Assembly (NCBI RefSeq): GCF_022760835.1
Contig: NZ_JAKTNQ010000005.1
Coordinates: 1-64,000, forward strand
Origin: Thermus altitudinis
GTDB taxonomy: Bacteria > Deinococcota > Deinococci > Deinococcales > Thermaceae
Length of the DNA: 64,000 nt
Direction of reading: 5' to 3'
Positions 34,252 through 42,892 of this stretch are shown piece by piece. The stretch's first letter is position 1. Each line of letters begins with the position of its first letter. The notes beneath the pieces were generated by a model. It did not search any database, was not told the DNA's origin, and saw nothing but the letters and a program-made list of their open reading frames with translations. Both the position numbers and the translations under genes were made by a program.

Positions 34252-34258
34252 AAAGGAT

Positions 34259-35680
34259 TTAAGCGACCTCGGTCAGCCCCCGGGCTACCTCGGTCAGCCC
34301 TCGGGCTACCTCGAGGACCGTCCGCACCCCAAAACCCGTGCCCCCTTCCGGGCCCAGGGCATGGGCCTTCTTGGCGAAGGCGGGCCCGGCGATGTCCAGG
34401 TGCACCAAGGGCACCGTCACGAACTCCGCCAGGAAAAGGGCGGCGGTGATGGCCCCACCGTACCGGTCCCCCACGTTCCTCATGTCGGCCACGGGGCTTT
34501 TCAGCTTTTCCCGGTAGGCCTTCTCCAAAGGAAGGGGCCAAACCTTCTCCCCCGCCTTCCTGGCCGCCTCCTCCACCCGTTTTTGCCAGGTTTCCTCCGT
34601 GGCGAAGAGGGCCGCGATTTCCTCTCCCAGGGCCACCACCGCGGAGCCGGTAAGGGTGGAAAGCTCCAGGATGCGTTTAGCCCCTTGCCGTTCCGCATAG
34701 GCCAGGGCATCCGCCAGGGTGAGCCTCCCTTCCGCATCCGTGTTCATCACCTCCACCGTTTTGCCGGCGAAGGTCTTAAGCACATCCCCAAGCCGGTAGG
34801 CCCGGCCCGAAACCATGTTTTCGCAGGCGGCGATGTAGCCCCGGATCTCCAGCGGCAAACCCAAAAGGGCGGCGCCCTTTAGGGCCCCCAGGACCGCCGC
34901 CCCTCCGGCCATGTCGCCCTTCATGGTGGCCATGCTCTCCGTGGGCTTTAAGGAGTAGCCGCCGGAGTCAAAGGTAAGCCCCTTACCCACCAGGTCCAGC
35001 CTTTCCCGGGCGCCCTCCGGGGCATAGCGCAGGTGGATGAAGCGGGGTGGGTTCTCCGCACCCTGGGCCACCGCCAGGAATGCCCCCATGCCCAAGGCCC
35101 GGATGGCCTCCTCGTCCAAAACCTCCACCGTTAGCCCCAAAGCCCTCAGGGAAAGGGCCGCCTCCGCCAGGGCCTCCGGGGTCAAGACGTTAGGGGGCTC
35201 GTTCACCAGGTCCCGGGCCCAAAAAACCCCTTCCGCCACCTTCCTCGCCCTCTCCAGCTCCTCTGGCTTGGCGCGGGAAAGGTGGAGGGCCAGAGCCTTA
35301 TCCTCCCCCTTTTCCTTGTAGCGGTCAAAGCGATACGCCCCCAGGAGGAGGCCCTCCGCCAAGGGATAGGCCTCCAGGGCTTCCACCAGGGCCTCGGGGA
35401 AGGCCAGCTTGGAAAGCATCTGGGCAAGCCTTCCCCCTGTAGCCCGGATGTCCTCGTCCAGCCCGAAAAGGAGAAAGTTCCCTTCGGAAGAGGCCAAAAG
35501 GAGGCTTTCCCCCGCTTCCCCCTTGAAGCCGGCCTCGGCCATGGCCCGGCGGAGAAACCCATCCAGGTGGGCGTCCAGGACCTGGCCTTGCGGGGTAAGC
35601 TCCCCCTTCCTGACCCACACCACCTTCAAAGGAACCTTCCCCTCCGCCAGCGTGGCCTCTGTGGCATGCAAGGTGATCAC
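34259..35680 (-). CDS. pepA: Leucyl aminopeptidase (M17), with tandem-repeat C-terminus
   Basis: 473 residues from GTG 35680 (GTG ATC ACC TTG). The catalytic domain has VGKGLTFDSGGYSLKP, MATMKGDMAGGAAVLGAL and the signature NTDAEGRLTLADAL, which supply the two-metal site. It removes N-terminal residues, leucine preferred, from peptides in the cytosol. The long frame upstream of 35680 runs back across the divergent DUF1385 gene and is not coding here. TATCTT lies six bases before the GTG. The C-terminus repeats ARGLTEV twice, from a 21-base duplication. Confidence 0.92.
   Translation of the reverse strand: MITLHATEATLAEGKVPLKVVWVRKGELTPQGQVLDAHLDGFLRRAMAEAGFKGEAGESLLLASSEGNFLLFGLDEDIRATGGRLAQMLSKLAFPEALVEALEAYPLAEGLLLGAYRFDRYKEKGEDKALALHLSRAKPEELERARKVAEGVFWARDLVNEPPNVLTPEALAEAALSLRALGLTVEVLDEEAIRALGMGAFLAVAQGAENPPRFIHLRYAPEGARERLDLVGKGLTFDSGGYSLKPTESMATMKGDMAGGAAVLGALKGAALLGLPLEIRGYIAACENMVSGRAYRLGDVLKTFAGKTVEVMNTDAEGRLTLADALAYAERQGAKRILELSTLTGSAVVALGEEIAALFATEETWQKRVEEAARKAGEKVWPLPLEKAYREKLKSPVADMRNVGDRYGGAITAALFLAEFVTVPLVHLDIAGPAFAKKAHALGPEGGTGFGVRTVLEVARGLTEVARGLTEVA
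34266..34307. repeat. Two tandem 21-bp copies at the end of pepA
   Basis: Units 34266-34286 and 34287-34307 differ at one base (ACCTCGGTCAGCCC then C or T), followed by a partial third start (ACCTCG). They encode ARGLTEV twice at the enzyme's C-terminus, in frame. Confidence 0.85.
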
Positions 35681-35686
35681 GCCTGG

Positions 35687-35692
35687 AAGATA
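35687..35692 (-). promoter_or_regulatory. -10 box (leaderless) for pepA
   Basis: TATCTT, six bases, GTG at 35680. It fixes the start of pepA well inside the long open frame. Confidence 0.5.
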
Positions 35693-35719
35693 CCATGCCC
35701 CCGTGGCAAAATGGGAGGG

Positions 35720-36607
35720 ATGCGGCTTCTCCTGCTTTTGGCCAAACAGGTGACCCTGGGGGGCTCGGCGGCCCTCGAGGGGGTAATGATGAAGTCCCCC
35801 TGGGCCTGGGCCCTGGCGGTGCGCCTGCCCGATGGCAGGGTGCACGTGGAGCGCCATGCGGAGCCTGCCCTGAGCCAGCGCTACCCTTGGGCCCGGCTGC
35901 CCCTCATCCGGGGGGTGGTGGCCCTATGGGACGCCCTTTCCGTGAGCTACCGGGCCTTGGCCCGGAGCGCGGAACTCGTAGGGGGCGAGGAGGAGGTGCC
36001 CAAAGGGGCCCTGTGGGGCACGGTGGCGGTAAGCCTGCTTCTCGGCATCGCCCTGTTCATCGTCCTGCCAGGGTTTTTGGCCGGCCTCCTCCTGGACCCG
36101 GCCCGTCTCCCCGTCCTCTACAACCTCCTGGCAGGCCTCATCAAGGTGGGCATCCTGGTGGGCTACCTCCTCTTCATCGGGCGCATGCCCGAGATCCGGC
36201 GGTTTTTCATGTACCACGGAGCAGAGCACAAGGCCATCCACGCCTTTGAAAAGGGGCTTCCCCTCACGGTGGAAAACGTCCTGGCCCAGCCCCGCTTCCA
36301 CCCCCGGTGCGGCACCACCTTCCTGGCCTTCGTCATCGTGGTCTCCATCCTGGTCTACAGCCTGATCCCCGCTCCCGAGGTGCTCTGGTGGCGGCTACTG
36401 GCCCGGGTGCTCTTCCTGCCGGTGGTGGCGGCCTTGGCCTTTGAGCTTCTCTACTTCTCCGCCCGGCACGAGGATCCCCTTTCCCGGCTTTTGCGGGAGC
36501 TGGGCTTCCGCTTCCAAGCCCTCACCGTGGCCGAGCCCACCCCGGAGATGGCGGAGGTGGCCATAAGGAGCACGGAGGCCGCCTTGGGCGAACGGGTGGT
36601 GGCATGA
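35720..36607 (+). CDS. DUF1385 (YqhQ-like) membrane protein
   Basis: About 295 residues from ATG 35720 (ATG 35711 is in frame and possible). Family motifs are GGSAALEGVMMKSP near the start, FFMYHGAEHKAIHAFEKG and HPRCGTTFLAFV. There are about four TM helices (near 95-115, 130-150, 205-225 and 230-250). Conserved His/Glu/Cys residues suggest metal binding, but no function is established that I know of. Its stop overlaps mnmA by ATGA. It is divergent from pepA with only 39 bases between starts. Confidence 0.8.
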   Translation: MRLLLLLAKQVTLGGSAALEGVMMKSPWAWALAVRLPDGRVHVERHAEPALSQRYPWARLPLIRGVVALWDALSVSYRALARSAELVGGEEEVPKGALWGTVAVSLLLGIALFIVLPGFLAGLLLDPARLPVLYNLLAGLIKVGILVGYLLFIGRMPEIRRFFMYHGAEHKAIHAFEKGLPLTVENVLAQPRFHPRCGTTFLAFVIVVSILVYSLIPAPEVLWWRLLARVLFLPVVAALAFELLYFSARHEDPLSRLLRELGFRFQALTVAEPTPEMAEVAIRSTEAALGERVVA

Positions 36608-37716
36608 GGAAGACGGTCCTGGTGGCCATGTCCGGGGGGGTGGACTCCTCGGTCACCGCTTACCTGTTGAGGGAAGCGGGGTACGAGGTGGTGGGGGCCA
36701 TGATGCGCTTCTGGCCCGAGGAGCCGCCCAAGCCTTCCCTGGAACTCCAGGCAGGGCGGGCCTGGGAAAGCTGCTGCACCCCCGAGGCCGCCTACGAGGC
36801 CCGCAGGGTGGCGGAACTTCTGGGCATCCCCTTCTACCTCCTGGACTACCGGGAGGCCTTCGCAGAGGAAATCCTCCAACCCTTCCTGAAGGACTACGCC
36901 AGAGGCCGCACCCCCAACCCCTGCGCCCGGTGCAACACCTTCGTGAAGTTTGGCGCCCTCCTCAAGCAGGCCAGGCGCCTGGGCTTGGACTACGTGGCCA
37001 CCGGCCACTATGTGCGCCGGGAAGGGGAGGCCCTCCTGAGGGGCGTGGACCCCCGGAAGGACCAAAGCTACTTCCTCTGGGGCACCCCCAAGGAGGCCCT
37101 TCCCCACCTCCTCTTTCCCGTGGGGGGGATGACCAAGGCCGAGGTGCGGGCCCTGGCGGAAAAGGCCGGGCTCCCCACCGCCAGGAGGCCGGAAAGCCAA
37201 AACCTCTGCTTCGTAGCCGGGGACCTAAGGTCCTTCCTTAAGGAAAGGCTTAAGCCCCGCCCTGGACCCCTGGTGGACGCCCTCACCGGGGAGGTGGTGG
37301 GGGAGCACCAAGGAGCAAGCCTCTACACCATCGGCCAGCGCAAGGGCCTGGGGCTTCACAAGCCCCACCTGGAGCGGTACGTGGTGGGCATAGACCCCGT
37401 GGCCAACGTGGTCTACGTGGGGCCCAAGGAAGCCTGCCTTTGGCAGGGCCTGGAAGGGGAGGAGGCCAACCTCCTCGCCCAGCTCCCCGAGGAGGTGGAG
37501 GTGCAGGTGCGCTACCGCACCCCTCCGGTGAGGGCCCGGGTGGAGTCCCTAAGCCCCTTGCGCCTCCGCTTCCTGAGCCCCGTGTTCGCCGTGACCCCGG
37601 GGCAAAGCGCCGCCTTGTACCAGGGGGAAAGGCTCCTGGGGGGTGCGGTAATCCGCCAGGGGCTTTACAACCTGGCGGGCTTTGCCCCCGGCCCTAGGGT
37701 TCTGACAACCTCCTGA
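36604..37716 (+). CDS. mnmA: tRNA-specific 2-thiouridylase MnmA
   Basis: 370 residues. The PP-loop is SGGVDSS (10-16). Cysteines C107 (PNPCARCN) and C202 (ESQNLCFVAGD) are the catalytic pair, and HYVRREGEALLRGVDPRKDQSYFLW is family-typical. It makes 2-thiouridine at the wobble position of Lys, Glu and Gln tRNAs. With thiI, the window has two tRNA sulfur-transfer enzymes. The stop codon lies inside the Pho-box-like repeat that precedes pstS. Confidence 0.95.
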   Translation: MRKTVLVAMSGGVDSSVTAYLLREAGYEVVGAMMRFWPEEPPKPSLELQAGRAWESCCTPEAAYEARRVAELLGIPFYLLDYREAFAEEILQPFLKDYARGRTPNPCARCNTFVKFGALLKQARRLGLDYVATGHYVRREGEALLRGVDPRKDQSYFLWGTPKEALPHLLFPVGGMTKAEVRALAEKAGLPTARRPESQNLCFVAGDLRSFLKERLKPRPGPLVDALTGEVVGEHQGASLYTIGQRKGLGLHKPHLERYVVGIDPVANVVYVGPKEACLWQGLEGEEANLLAQLPEEVEVQVRYRTPPVRARVESLSPLRLRFLSPVFAVTPGQSAALYQGERLLGGAVIRQGLYNLAGFAPGPRVLTTS

Positions 37717-37719
37717 CAA
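37702..37719 (+). promoter_or_regulatory. Pho-box-like direct repeat upstream of pstS
   Basis: CTGACAA occurs at 37702-37708 and 37713-37719, exactly 11 bases apart. This is the spacing of PhoB/PhoP direct repeats (CTGTCAT-type half-sites). It overlaps the mnmA stop and lies about 55 bases before the pstS ATG. A TAGTGC 13 bases further could be the -10. Phosphate-starvation control of pst is the natural reading. Confidence 0.6.
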
Positions 37720-37740
37720 TGGGGGGGCAGAGTAGTGCAC

Positions 37741-37759
37741 GGAGGGGGGGATACCCTCC
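37741..37759 (+). other. Small leader hairpin before pstS
   Basis: GGAGGG (37741-37746) pairs with CCCTCC (37754-37759), just before the AGGAGGT ribosome site at 37763-37769. It may protect the 5' end or affect initiation. Confidence 0.3.
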
Positions 37760-37774
37760 ATCAGGAGGTAAGGC

Positions 37775-38743
37775 ATGAGGAAATGGTTTGTGGTTCTATC
37801 CGCGTTGGTTTTGGCTGGTCTAGCTTCGGCTCAGATCCGGTCCGACGGCTCCTCCACCGTCTACCCCATCACCCAGGCGGTGGCGGAGGAGTTCACCGTC
37901 CGTAACCCCCAGATCAAGGTCACCGTGGCCTTCTCTGGCACGGGCGGCGGGTTCAAGAAGTTCTGCCGCGGGGAGACCGACATCCAAAACGCCAGCCGGC
38001 CCATCCTGCCCGAGGAGCTAAAGGTCTGCAAGGAGAACAAGGTGGAGTTCATTGAGCTCCCCGTGGCCTACGATGCCCTCACGGTCATCGTTCACCCGAG
38101 GAACACCTGGGCCAGCTGCCTTAAGGTCTCTGAGCTCAAGGCCATCTGGGAGCCCGGCTCCAAGATCACCCGCTGGAACCAGATCCGCCCCACCTTCCCC
38201 AACCAGCCCCTGCGCCTCTTTGGGGCCGGGGCCGACTCCGGTACCTTTGACTACTTCACCGAGGCCATCGTGGGCAAGCTGAAGGCCATCCGCACCGACT
38301 ACCAGCCCACCGAGGACGATAACGTGACCATCAAGGGCGTGGCCGGGGACCTTTACGCCATGGGCTTCCTGGGGGTGGCCTACTACGAGGAGAACAAGGA
38401 CAAGGTGAAGGCCTTGGCCGTTGACAACGGCAAGGGCTGCGTCCTCCCCACCCGGGAAAACGTGCTGAACGGCACCTACCAGCCCCTTGCCCGCCCCCTC
38501 TTCATCTACGTGAACGTGAAGAGCCTGGAGCGCAAGGAGGTGCAGGACTTCGTGAACTTCTACCTCTCCAAGGATGCCCGTAGGGCCATCCGCTCCACGG
38601 GGTACATTGAGCTGCCCGATGAGGCCTACAACATTGGTCAGCAGCTGGTGGCCAAGAGGAAGACCGGCACCTTCTTCATGGACCTGCCCGTGGGCACGCC
38701 CCTCTCCAAGTTCATGGAGGAGCTGAAGAAGGAGCTGAAGTAA
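37775..38743 (+). CDS. pstS: Phosphate ABC transporter, phosphate-binding protein
   Basis: 322 residues. A Sec signal (MRKWFVVLSALVLAGLASAQ) is followed by the phosphate-binding fold: DGSSTVYPI, SGTGGGFKKFC, ASRPI and GADSGTFDYF, whose Ser/Thr/Gly main-chain groups hold phosphate. It delivers periplasmic phosphate to PstCA. It is the first gene of pstSCAB. A hairpin behind the stop probably keeps its mRNA level above that of the membrane genes. Confidence 0.95.
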   Translation: MRKWFVVLSALVLAGLASAQIRSDGSSTVYPITQAVAEEFTVRNPQIKVTVAFSGTGGGFKKFCRGETDIQNASRPILPEELKVCKENKVEFIELPVAYDALTVIVHPRNTWASCLKVSELKAIWEPGSKITRWNQIRPTFPNQPLRLFGAGADSGTFDYFTEAIVGKLKAIRTDYQPTEDDNVTIKGVAGDLYAMGFLGVAYYEENKDKVKALAVDNGKGCVLPTRENVLNGTYQPLARPLFIYVNVKSLERKEVQDFVNFYLSKDARRAIRSTGYIELPDEAYNIGQQLVAKRKTGTFFMDLPVGTPLSKFMEELKKELK

Positions 38744-38757
38744 GAGGGAAGGGCTAG

Positions 38758-38783
38758 AAGGGGTGGGTATTCCCCACCCCTTT
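38758..38783 (+). terminator. Hairpin between pstS and pstC (partial terminator)
   Basis: AAGGGGTGGG (38758-38767) pairs with CCCACCCCTT (38773-38782), 10 bp, loop TATTC, followed only by TTTGCCTTAG. The weak T-tract allows read-through to pstC. Confidence 0.6.
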
Positions 38784-38802
38784 GCCTTAGGATAGGAAAG
38801 GC

Positions 38803-39705
38803 ATGGAGATCCTTAGGGAAAAACCCTCCCGAAACCCCAAGGAAGTCCTCACCTTTGCCGCCTTGGTACTCCTCGCCTCCGTGACCCTGCTCACCACGGC
38901 GGGCATCGTCCTTAGCCTCTTTGGGGAGGTGCTCCAGTTTTTCCGCCGGGTACCCCTAGCGGAGTTCCTCCTTGCCCGGGACTGGACCCCCCTCTTCGCC
39001 GAGCCCCGGTACGGGATCAGCCCCCTGATTGCGGGCACCTTCTTGGTCACGGCCATCGGCCTGGTGGTGGCCATCCCCTTGGGGTTAGCCTTGGCCGTTT
39101 ACATCGCAGAGTACGCCCGGGGGGAGGCCAAGGCCCGCATCAAGGGCACCCTGGAACTCTTTGAGGGCATCCCCACGGTGGTCTTCGGCTTCTTCGCCCT
39201 GCTTACCGTTACCCCTCTCCTGCAGAAGGTGATCCCCGGCCTCAACATCTTCAACGCCCTTTCCGCCGGGCTGGTCCTGGGGTTTGTCATCCTCCCCTAC
39301 GTGGCCAATGTGGCCGCAGACGCCATGGAGTCCGTGCCCCGCTCCATCCGGGAAGCGGCCTACGCCCTGGGGGCCAGGCCCTACGAGGTGGCCCTAAGGG
39401 TGGTCTTCCCCGCGGCCCTCTCGGGCATTGTGGCCGCCATCATCCTGGCCGCCAGCCGGGCCATAGGGGAGACCATGCTGGTCTCCATCGCCGCCGGCCA
39501 AAGGCCCATCCTCACCCTGGACCCTCGGGAGACCATCGCCACCATGACCAGCTACATCGTCCAGGCGGCCACCGGGGACCAGCCCGTGGGCAGCACCGCC
39601 TATTACGCCCTCTTCGCCGTGGGCTTTACCCTTTTCCTCCTCACCCTTCTCTTCAACATCCTGGCCCAATGGGTGGTGGAGCGCTATCGGGAGCGGTATG
39701 AGTAG
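38803..39705 (+). CDS. pstC: Phosphate ABC transporter permease PstC
   Basis: 300 residues, six TM helices. The EAA loop is REAAYALGARPYEVALRVVFP, preceded by LELFEGIPTVVFGFFAL, the typical PstC GIPTVVFG. An AGGAAAGG lies just before the ATG. It overlaps pstA by eight bases. Confidence 0.95.
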   Translation: MEILREKPSRNPKEVLTFAALVLLASVTLLTTAGIVLSLFGEVLQFFRRVPLAEFLLARDWTPLFAEPRYGISPLIAGTFLVTAIGLVVAIPLGLALAVYIAEYARGEAKARIKGTLELFEGIPTVVFGFFALLTVTPLLQKVIPGLNIFNALSAGLVLGFVILPYVANVAADAMESVPRSIREAAYALGARPYEVALRVVFPAALSGIVAAIILAASRAIGETMLVSIAAGQRPILTLDPRETIATMTSYIVQAATGDQPVGSTAYYALFAVGFTLFLLTLLFNILAQWVVERYRERYE

Positions 39706-40897
39706 CTGGCAACAGACCTTTGGTGTGGACCCTTGGAAGGACCGGGTGGACCGGGCCTTTGCCCGGGCCTTGGTCCTCCCCCTGCTTCTAGCCTTGGCCC
39801 TCCTGGCTTGGCTTCTGGGCGATACCCTTTACCGGAGCGTTTCCGTGCAGGTCCTAAAGGCCGACGAGGGGCCGGGAAAGACCTATGCCTTTGGCCTTTC
39901 CGCAAACGAGATCCTTCGGCAAGAACTGCTGGCCCGGGGGTACACGGAGGAGGAGGTCCAGTCCGCCCTGGGAGATCCCAGGGAGCGCCGGGTGCTCCTC
40001 ATGCAAAACCGGGTGGAGCTCATGTGGAACACCCACGAAGGCCCCTTCCGCTACGTGGTGACCGGCCTCAGGGATGAGCGCATCGCCGACTTCTCCCTCC
40101 TGGAAGGCCTGAGGCGCTGGCAGGAGCTAAAGGCCAACCTGAAGGAGGGGGAAAGGCTGGTCCTCAACCCTTGGCTGGACCAGTCCTTCCTCACCCGGGT
40201 TCCCTCCCGCTCCCCCCTCACCGCGGGCATCGGCACCGCCATCTGGGGTACGGTATGGGTCCTGGGGCTCGCGCTTCTCATCGCCATTCCCGTGGGGATA
40301 GGCACGGCCATCCTCCTGGAGGAGTACGTGAGGGAGGGGAGGTTAAACCGGATCCTCGAGGTCAACCTCCGCAACCTGGCCGGGGTACCCTCCATCGTGT
40401 ACGGCCTCTTGGGCCTGGCCCTCTTCGTGCGGGGAATGGGGCTTGGCCCCACCATCCTCCCTGCGGCCATGACCCTGGCCCTTTTGGGCATCCCCGTGAT
40501 CGTGGTCACCGCCCGGGAGGCCCTGAGGGCGGTGCCCGAATCCCTGCGCCTGGCAGCCTTCGCCCTGGGGGCCACCCGTAGGCAGGTGGCCTTCCGGGTG
40601 GTCTTCCCCGCCGCCCTCCCCGGCATGGTGACCGGGGTCATCCTCTCCGCCGCCCGGCTCATCGGCGAGGCTGCACCCCTCCTTTTGGTGGGGGCTGCCG
40701 CCTACGTCCCCTTTCTGCCCAATAGCCCCCTTTCGGAATACACGGTCATCCCGGTGCAGATCTACCTTTGGGTGGGGATGAACCTTCCCGAGTTCGCCCG
40801 GGTGGCCGCAGCCGGTATCCTGGTGATGCTCTTGGTGCTCTCCGTCCTCTACTTCCTGGCCCTTTATCTCCGGAACCGCTTTAGGAGGGAGTGGTGA
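39698..40897 (+). CDS. pstA: Phosphate ABC transporter permease PstA with long extracytoplasmic insert
   Basis: 399 residues, about 100 longer than E. coli PstA. After TM1 (about 24-42) an insert of about 130 residues (45-175), hydrophilic and outside the membrane, precedes the remaining TM helices. The permease core has [20 protein letters not shown] and the EAA loop [20 protein letters not shown]. Inserts at this place occur in other PstA proteins (DUF3333-type), but whether this one is related is unclear. Confidence 0.92.
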   Translation: MSSWQQTFGVDPWKDRVDRAFARALVLPLLLALALLAWLLGDTLYRSVSVQVLKADEGPGKTYAFGLSANEILRQELLARGYTEEEVQSALGDPRERRVLLMQNRVELMWNTHEGPFRYVVTGLRDERIADFSLLEGLRRWQELKANLKEGERLVLNPWLDQSFLTRVPSRSPLTAGIGTAIWGTVWVLGLALLIAIPVGIGTAILLEEYVREGRLNRILEVNLRNLAGVPSIVYGLLGLALFVRGMGLGPTILPAAMTLALLGIPVIVVTAREALRAVPESLRLAAFALGATRRQVAFRVVFPAALPGMVTGVILSAARLIGEAAPLLLVGAAAYVPFLPNSPLSEYTVIPVQIYLWVGMNLPEFARVAAAGILVMLLVLSVLYFLALYLRNRFRREW

Positions 40898-41709
40898 ACG
40901 CCCTGGATTTCCTCAAGGATCACGAGACCATACGCACCGACCCCGTGCCCGAGGCCGAAGCCTTGGTGGATGTACGCCACCTGAACCTCTGGTACGGCAA
41001 GGCCCAGGCCCTCTTTGGGATCAGCGTGCGCTTTCCCCGCAACCAGGTCACGGCCATCATCGGCCCCTCGGGGTGTGGCAAAAGCACCCTCCTGCGCTCC
41101 CTGAACCGCATGAACGACCTCATACCCGGGGTACGGGTGGAGGGGGAGGTGCTTTACGAGGGCATCAACATCTACGATCCCCAGGTGGACCCGGTGGCCG
41201 TGCGCCGGCACATCGGCATGGTCTTCCAAAAGCCCAACCCCTTTCCCAAAACCATTTTTGAGAACGTGGCCTTTGGGCTACGCCTGATGGGCGTGAAGGG
41301 GAGTGAGCTCGAGGACCGGGTGGTGGAGGCCCTAAAACGGGCCGCCCTGTGGAACGAGGTCAAGGACCGCTTTAAAAAGGAGAGCGGCCTGAGGCTTTCG
41401 GGTGGCCAGCAACAGCGGCTTTGCATCGCCCGGGCCATCGCCGTGGAACCCCCGCTGCTCCTCATGGACGAGCCCACCAGCGCCCTAGACCCCATCGCCA
41501 CCCAGGCCATAGAGGATCTAATCCTAGAGCTGAAGGAGCACTACACGGTGGTCATCGTTACCCACAACATGCAACAGGCCAGCCGCATCTCCGACCGCAC
41601 CCTCTTCATGCACCTGGGGGTCTTGGTGGAAGAAGGCCCCACCGAGCTTATGTTTACCAAGCCCAAGCACCCCTACACCGAGGCCTACATCACCGGCCGT
41701 TTCGGCTAA
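40894..41709 (+). CDS. pstB: Phosphate ABC transporter ATPase
   Basis: 271 residues from GTG 40894; AGGAGG lies five bases upstream, which favours it over GTG 40891. Walker [10 protein letters not shown], signature LSGGQQQR, Walker [13 protein letters not shown] and switch His in [12 protein letters not shown] are all present. It powers PstSCA. Its stop codon TAA forms the start of the -10 box of the next gene. No phoU follows in this window. Confidence 0.96.
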   Translation: MNALDFLKDHETIRTDPVPEAEALVDVRHLNLWYGKAQALFGISVRFPRNQVTAIIGPSGCGKSTLLRSLNRMNDLIPGVRVEGEVLYEGINIYDPQVDPVAVRRHIGMVFQKPNPFPKTIFENVAFGLRLMGVKGSELEDRVVEALKRAALWNEVKDRFKKESGLRLSGGQQQRLCIARAIAVEPPLLLMDEPTSALDPIATQAIEDLILELKEHYTVVIVTHNMQQASRISDRTLFMHLGVLVEEGPTELMFTKPKHPYTEAYITGRFG

Positions 41710-41712
41710 ACT
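41707..41712 (+). promoter_or_regulatory. -10 box (leaderless) for the second MFS gene, overlapping the pstB stop
   Basis: TAAACT, seven bases, ATG 41720. TAA 41707-41709 is the pstB stop. Confidence 0.5.
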
Positions 41713-41719
41713 TGGGGGG

Positions 41720-42892
41720 ATGTCTCCCCTTGGCCTCCTCTTCCTAACCCTTTTCAACAGCATCCTCGGGCTTTCCATCCTCTTTCCCATCCTGGGACCC
41801 CTAGGCCGGGAGTTGGGCCTTAGTGAGGTCCAGGTGGGCCTTTTCTCCACCGGCTATGCCCTCATGCAGTTTCTCCTTTCCCCCTTATGGGGAAGGCTTA
41901 GCGAGCGTGGGCGCAAGCCCATCCTCCTTTTGGGCATCCTGGGCTTTGGCATCAGCTTCCTGCTCTTTGGCCTGGTTGCCCTTCTGGGGCAAAAGGGGTT
42001 CTTCTCCCCCGGCCTCCTCTTCCTCCTCCTTCTCCTAACCCGGCTTCTGGGAGGGGCCTTCAGCTCCGCCACCCTCCCCACCGCCCAGGCCTATGTGGCG
42101 GACGTCACCGGCAGGGAAAACCGCACCGCGGGCATGGCCCTCCTGGGGGCGGCCTTTGGCCTGGCGGTGATCCTGGGGCCCGCCTTGGGAGCGGGGCTTG
42201 CGGCCTTTTTCGGCCTCCTGGCCCCGGTGTTTTTCTCCGCCGGGATTGCCCTCCTCAACGCCCTCTTTGTGGCCCTGGTGCTCCCCGAGTCCCGGCCCCA
42301 AGGCAGCATCCCTCCCGACCGGCTTTCCCCTTGGGAAGGCCACATCTTCCCTCTCCTTCTCCTGGGCTTTACCCTGAACCTCTCCAGCGTGGCCCTGGAG
42401 CAGACCATCGCCTTCTACTTCCAAGACCGCCTGGGGCTTTCCGGGGTGGAAACCGCCAGGAGCGTGGGCCTGGCCCTGGTCCTCTATGGGCTGGTGGCGG
42501 TGTTTATCCAGGGTTTTTTGGTGCGGCGCTTCTCCTGGCCACCCCGAACCCTTCTCCTCACCGGGGTGCCCCTGGGCGTGTTGGGCTTTCTCCTTTTGGT
42601 GGCGGCCCACACCTTCCCCCTTTTGGCCTTGGGCCTGGCCCTGCAGGGCGCGGGAGCGGCCTTGGCAGGACCAGGGGTGACGGCCGCCCTCTCCCTAGCC
42701 GTGGGGGAAGGGGAGCAGGGCCTGGTGGCGGGGCTCAACAGTTCCGCCCAGGCCCTGGGGCGGATGCTGGGCCCTATACTGGGTACAGGGCTTTACCGGC
42801 TCGCCCCCGAAGCCCCCTACCTCCTAGGGGCTGGGCTCTTGCTGATGGTCCTCCTCCTGCTTCCCCTCCTTTTTCGCCGGGTTAGGCTTTAG
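41720..42892 (+). CDS. MFS drug-exporter-like transporter (DHA1/TetA-like)
   Basis: 390 residues, about 12 TM helices. The 12-TM drug:H+ antiporter motifs are SPLWGRLSERGRKPILLLG between TM2 and TM3 (motif A) and GAAFGLAVILGPALGA in TM5 (motif C). It exports an unknown small molecule. It ends with TAG directly before the recF ATG, so recF is probably co-transcribed. Confidence 0.85.
   Translation: MSPLGLLFLTLFNSILGLSILFPILGPLGRELGLSEVQVGLFSTGYALMQFLLSPLWGRLSERGRKPILLLGILGFGISFLLFGLVALLGQKGFFSPGLLFLLLLLTRLLGGAFSSATLPTAQAYVADVTGRENRTAGMALLGAAFGLAVILGPALGAGLAAFFGLLAPVFFSAGIALLNALFVALVLPESRPQGSIPPDRLSPWEGHIFPLLLLGFTLNLSSVALEQTIAFYFQDRLGLSGVETARSVGLALVLYGLVAVFIQGFLVRRFSWPPRTLLLTGVPLGVLGFLLLVAAHTFPLLALGLALQGAGAALAGPGVTAALSLAVGEGEQGLVAGLNSSAQALGRMLGPILGTGLYRLAPEAPYLLGAGLLLMVLLLLPLLFRRVRL

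Noticed and set aside
35282-35719. Extension of the DUF1385 frame by about 146 codons upstream
   Set aside because: That part is antisense to pepA; the DUF1385 homology begins only near 35720, and the divergent promoters lie between.
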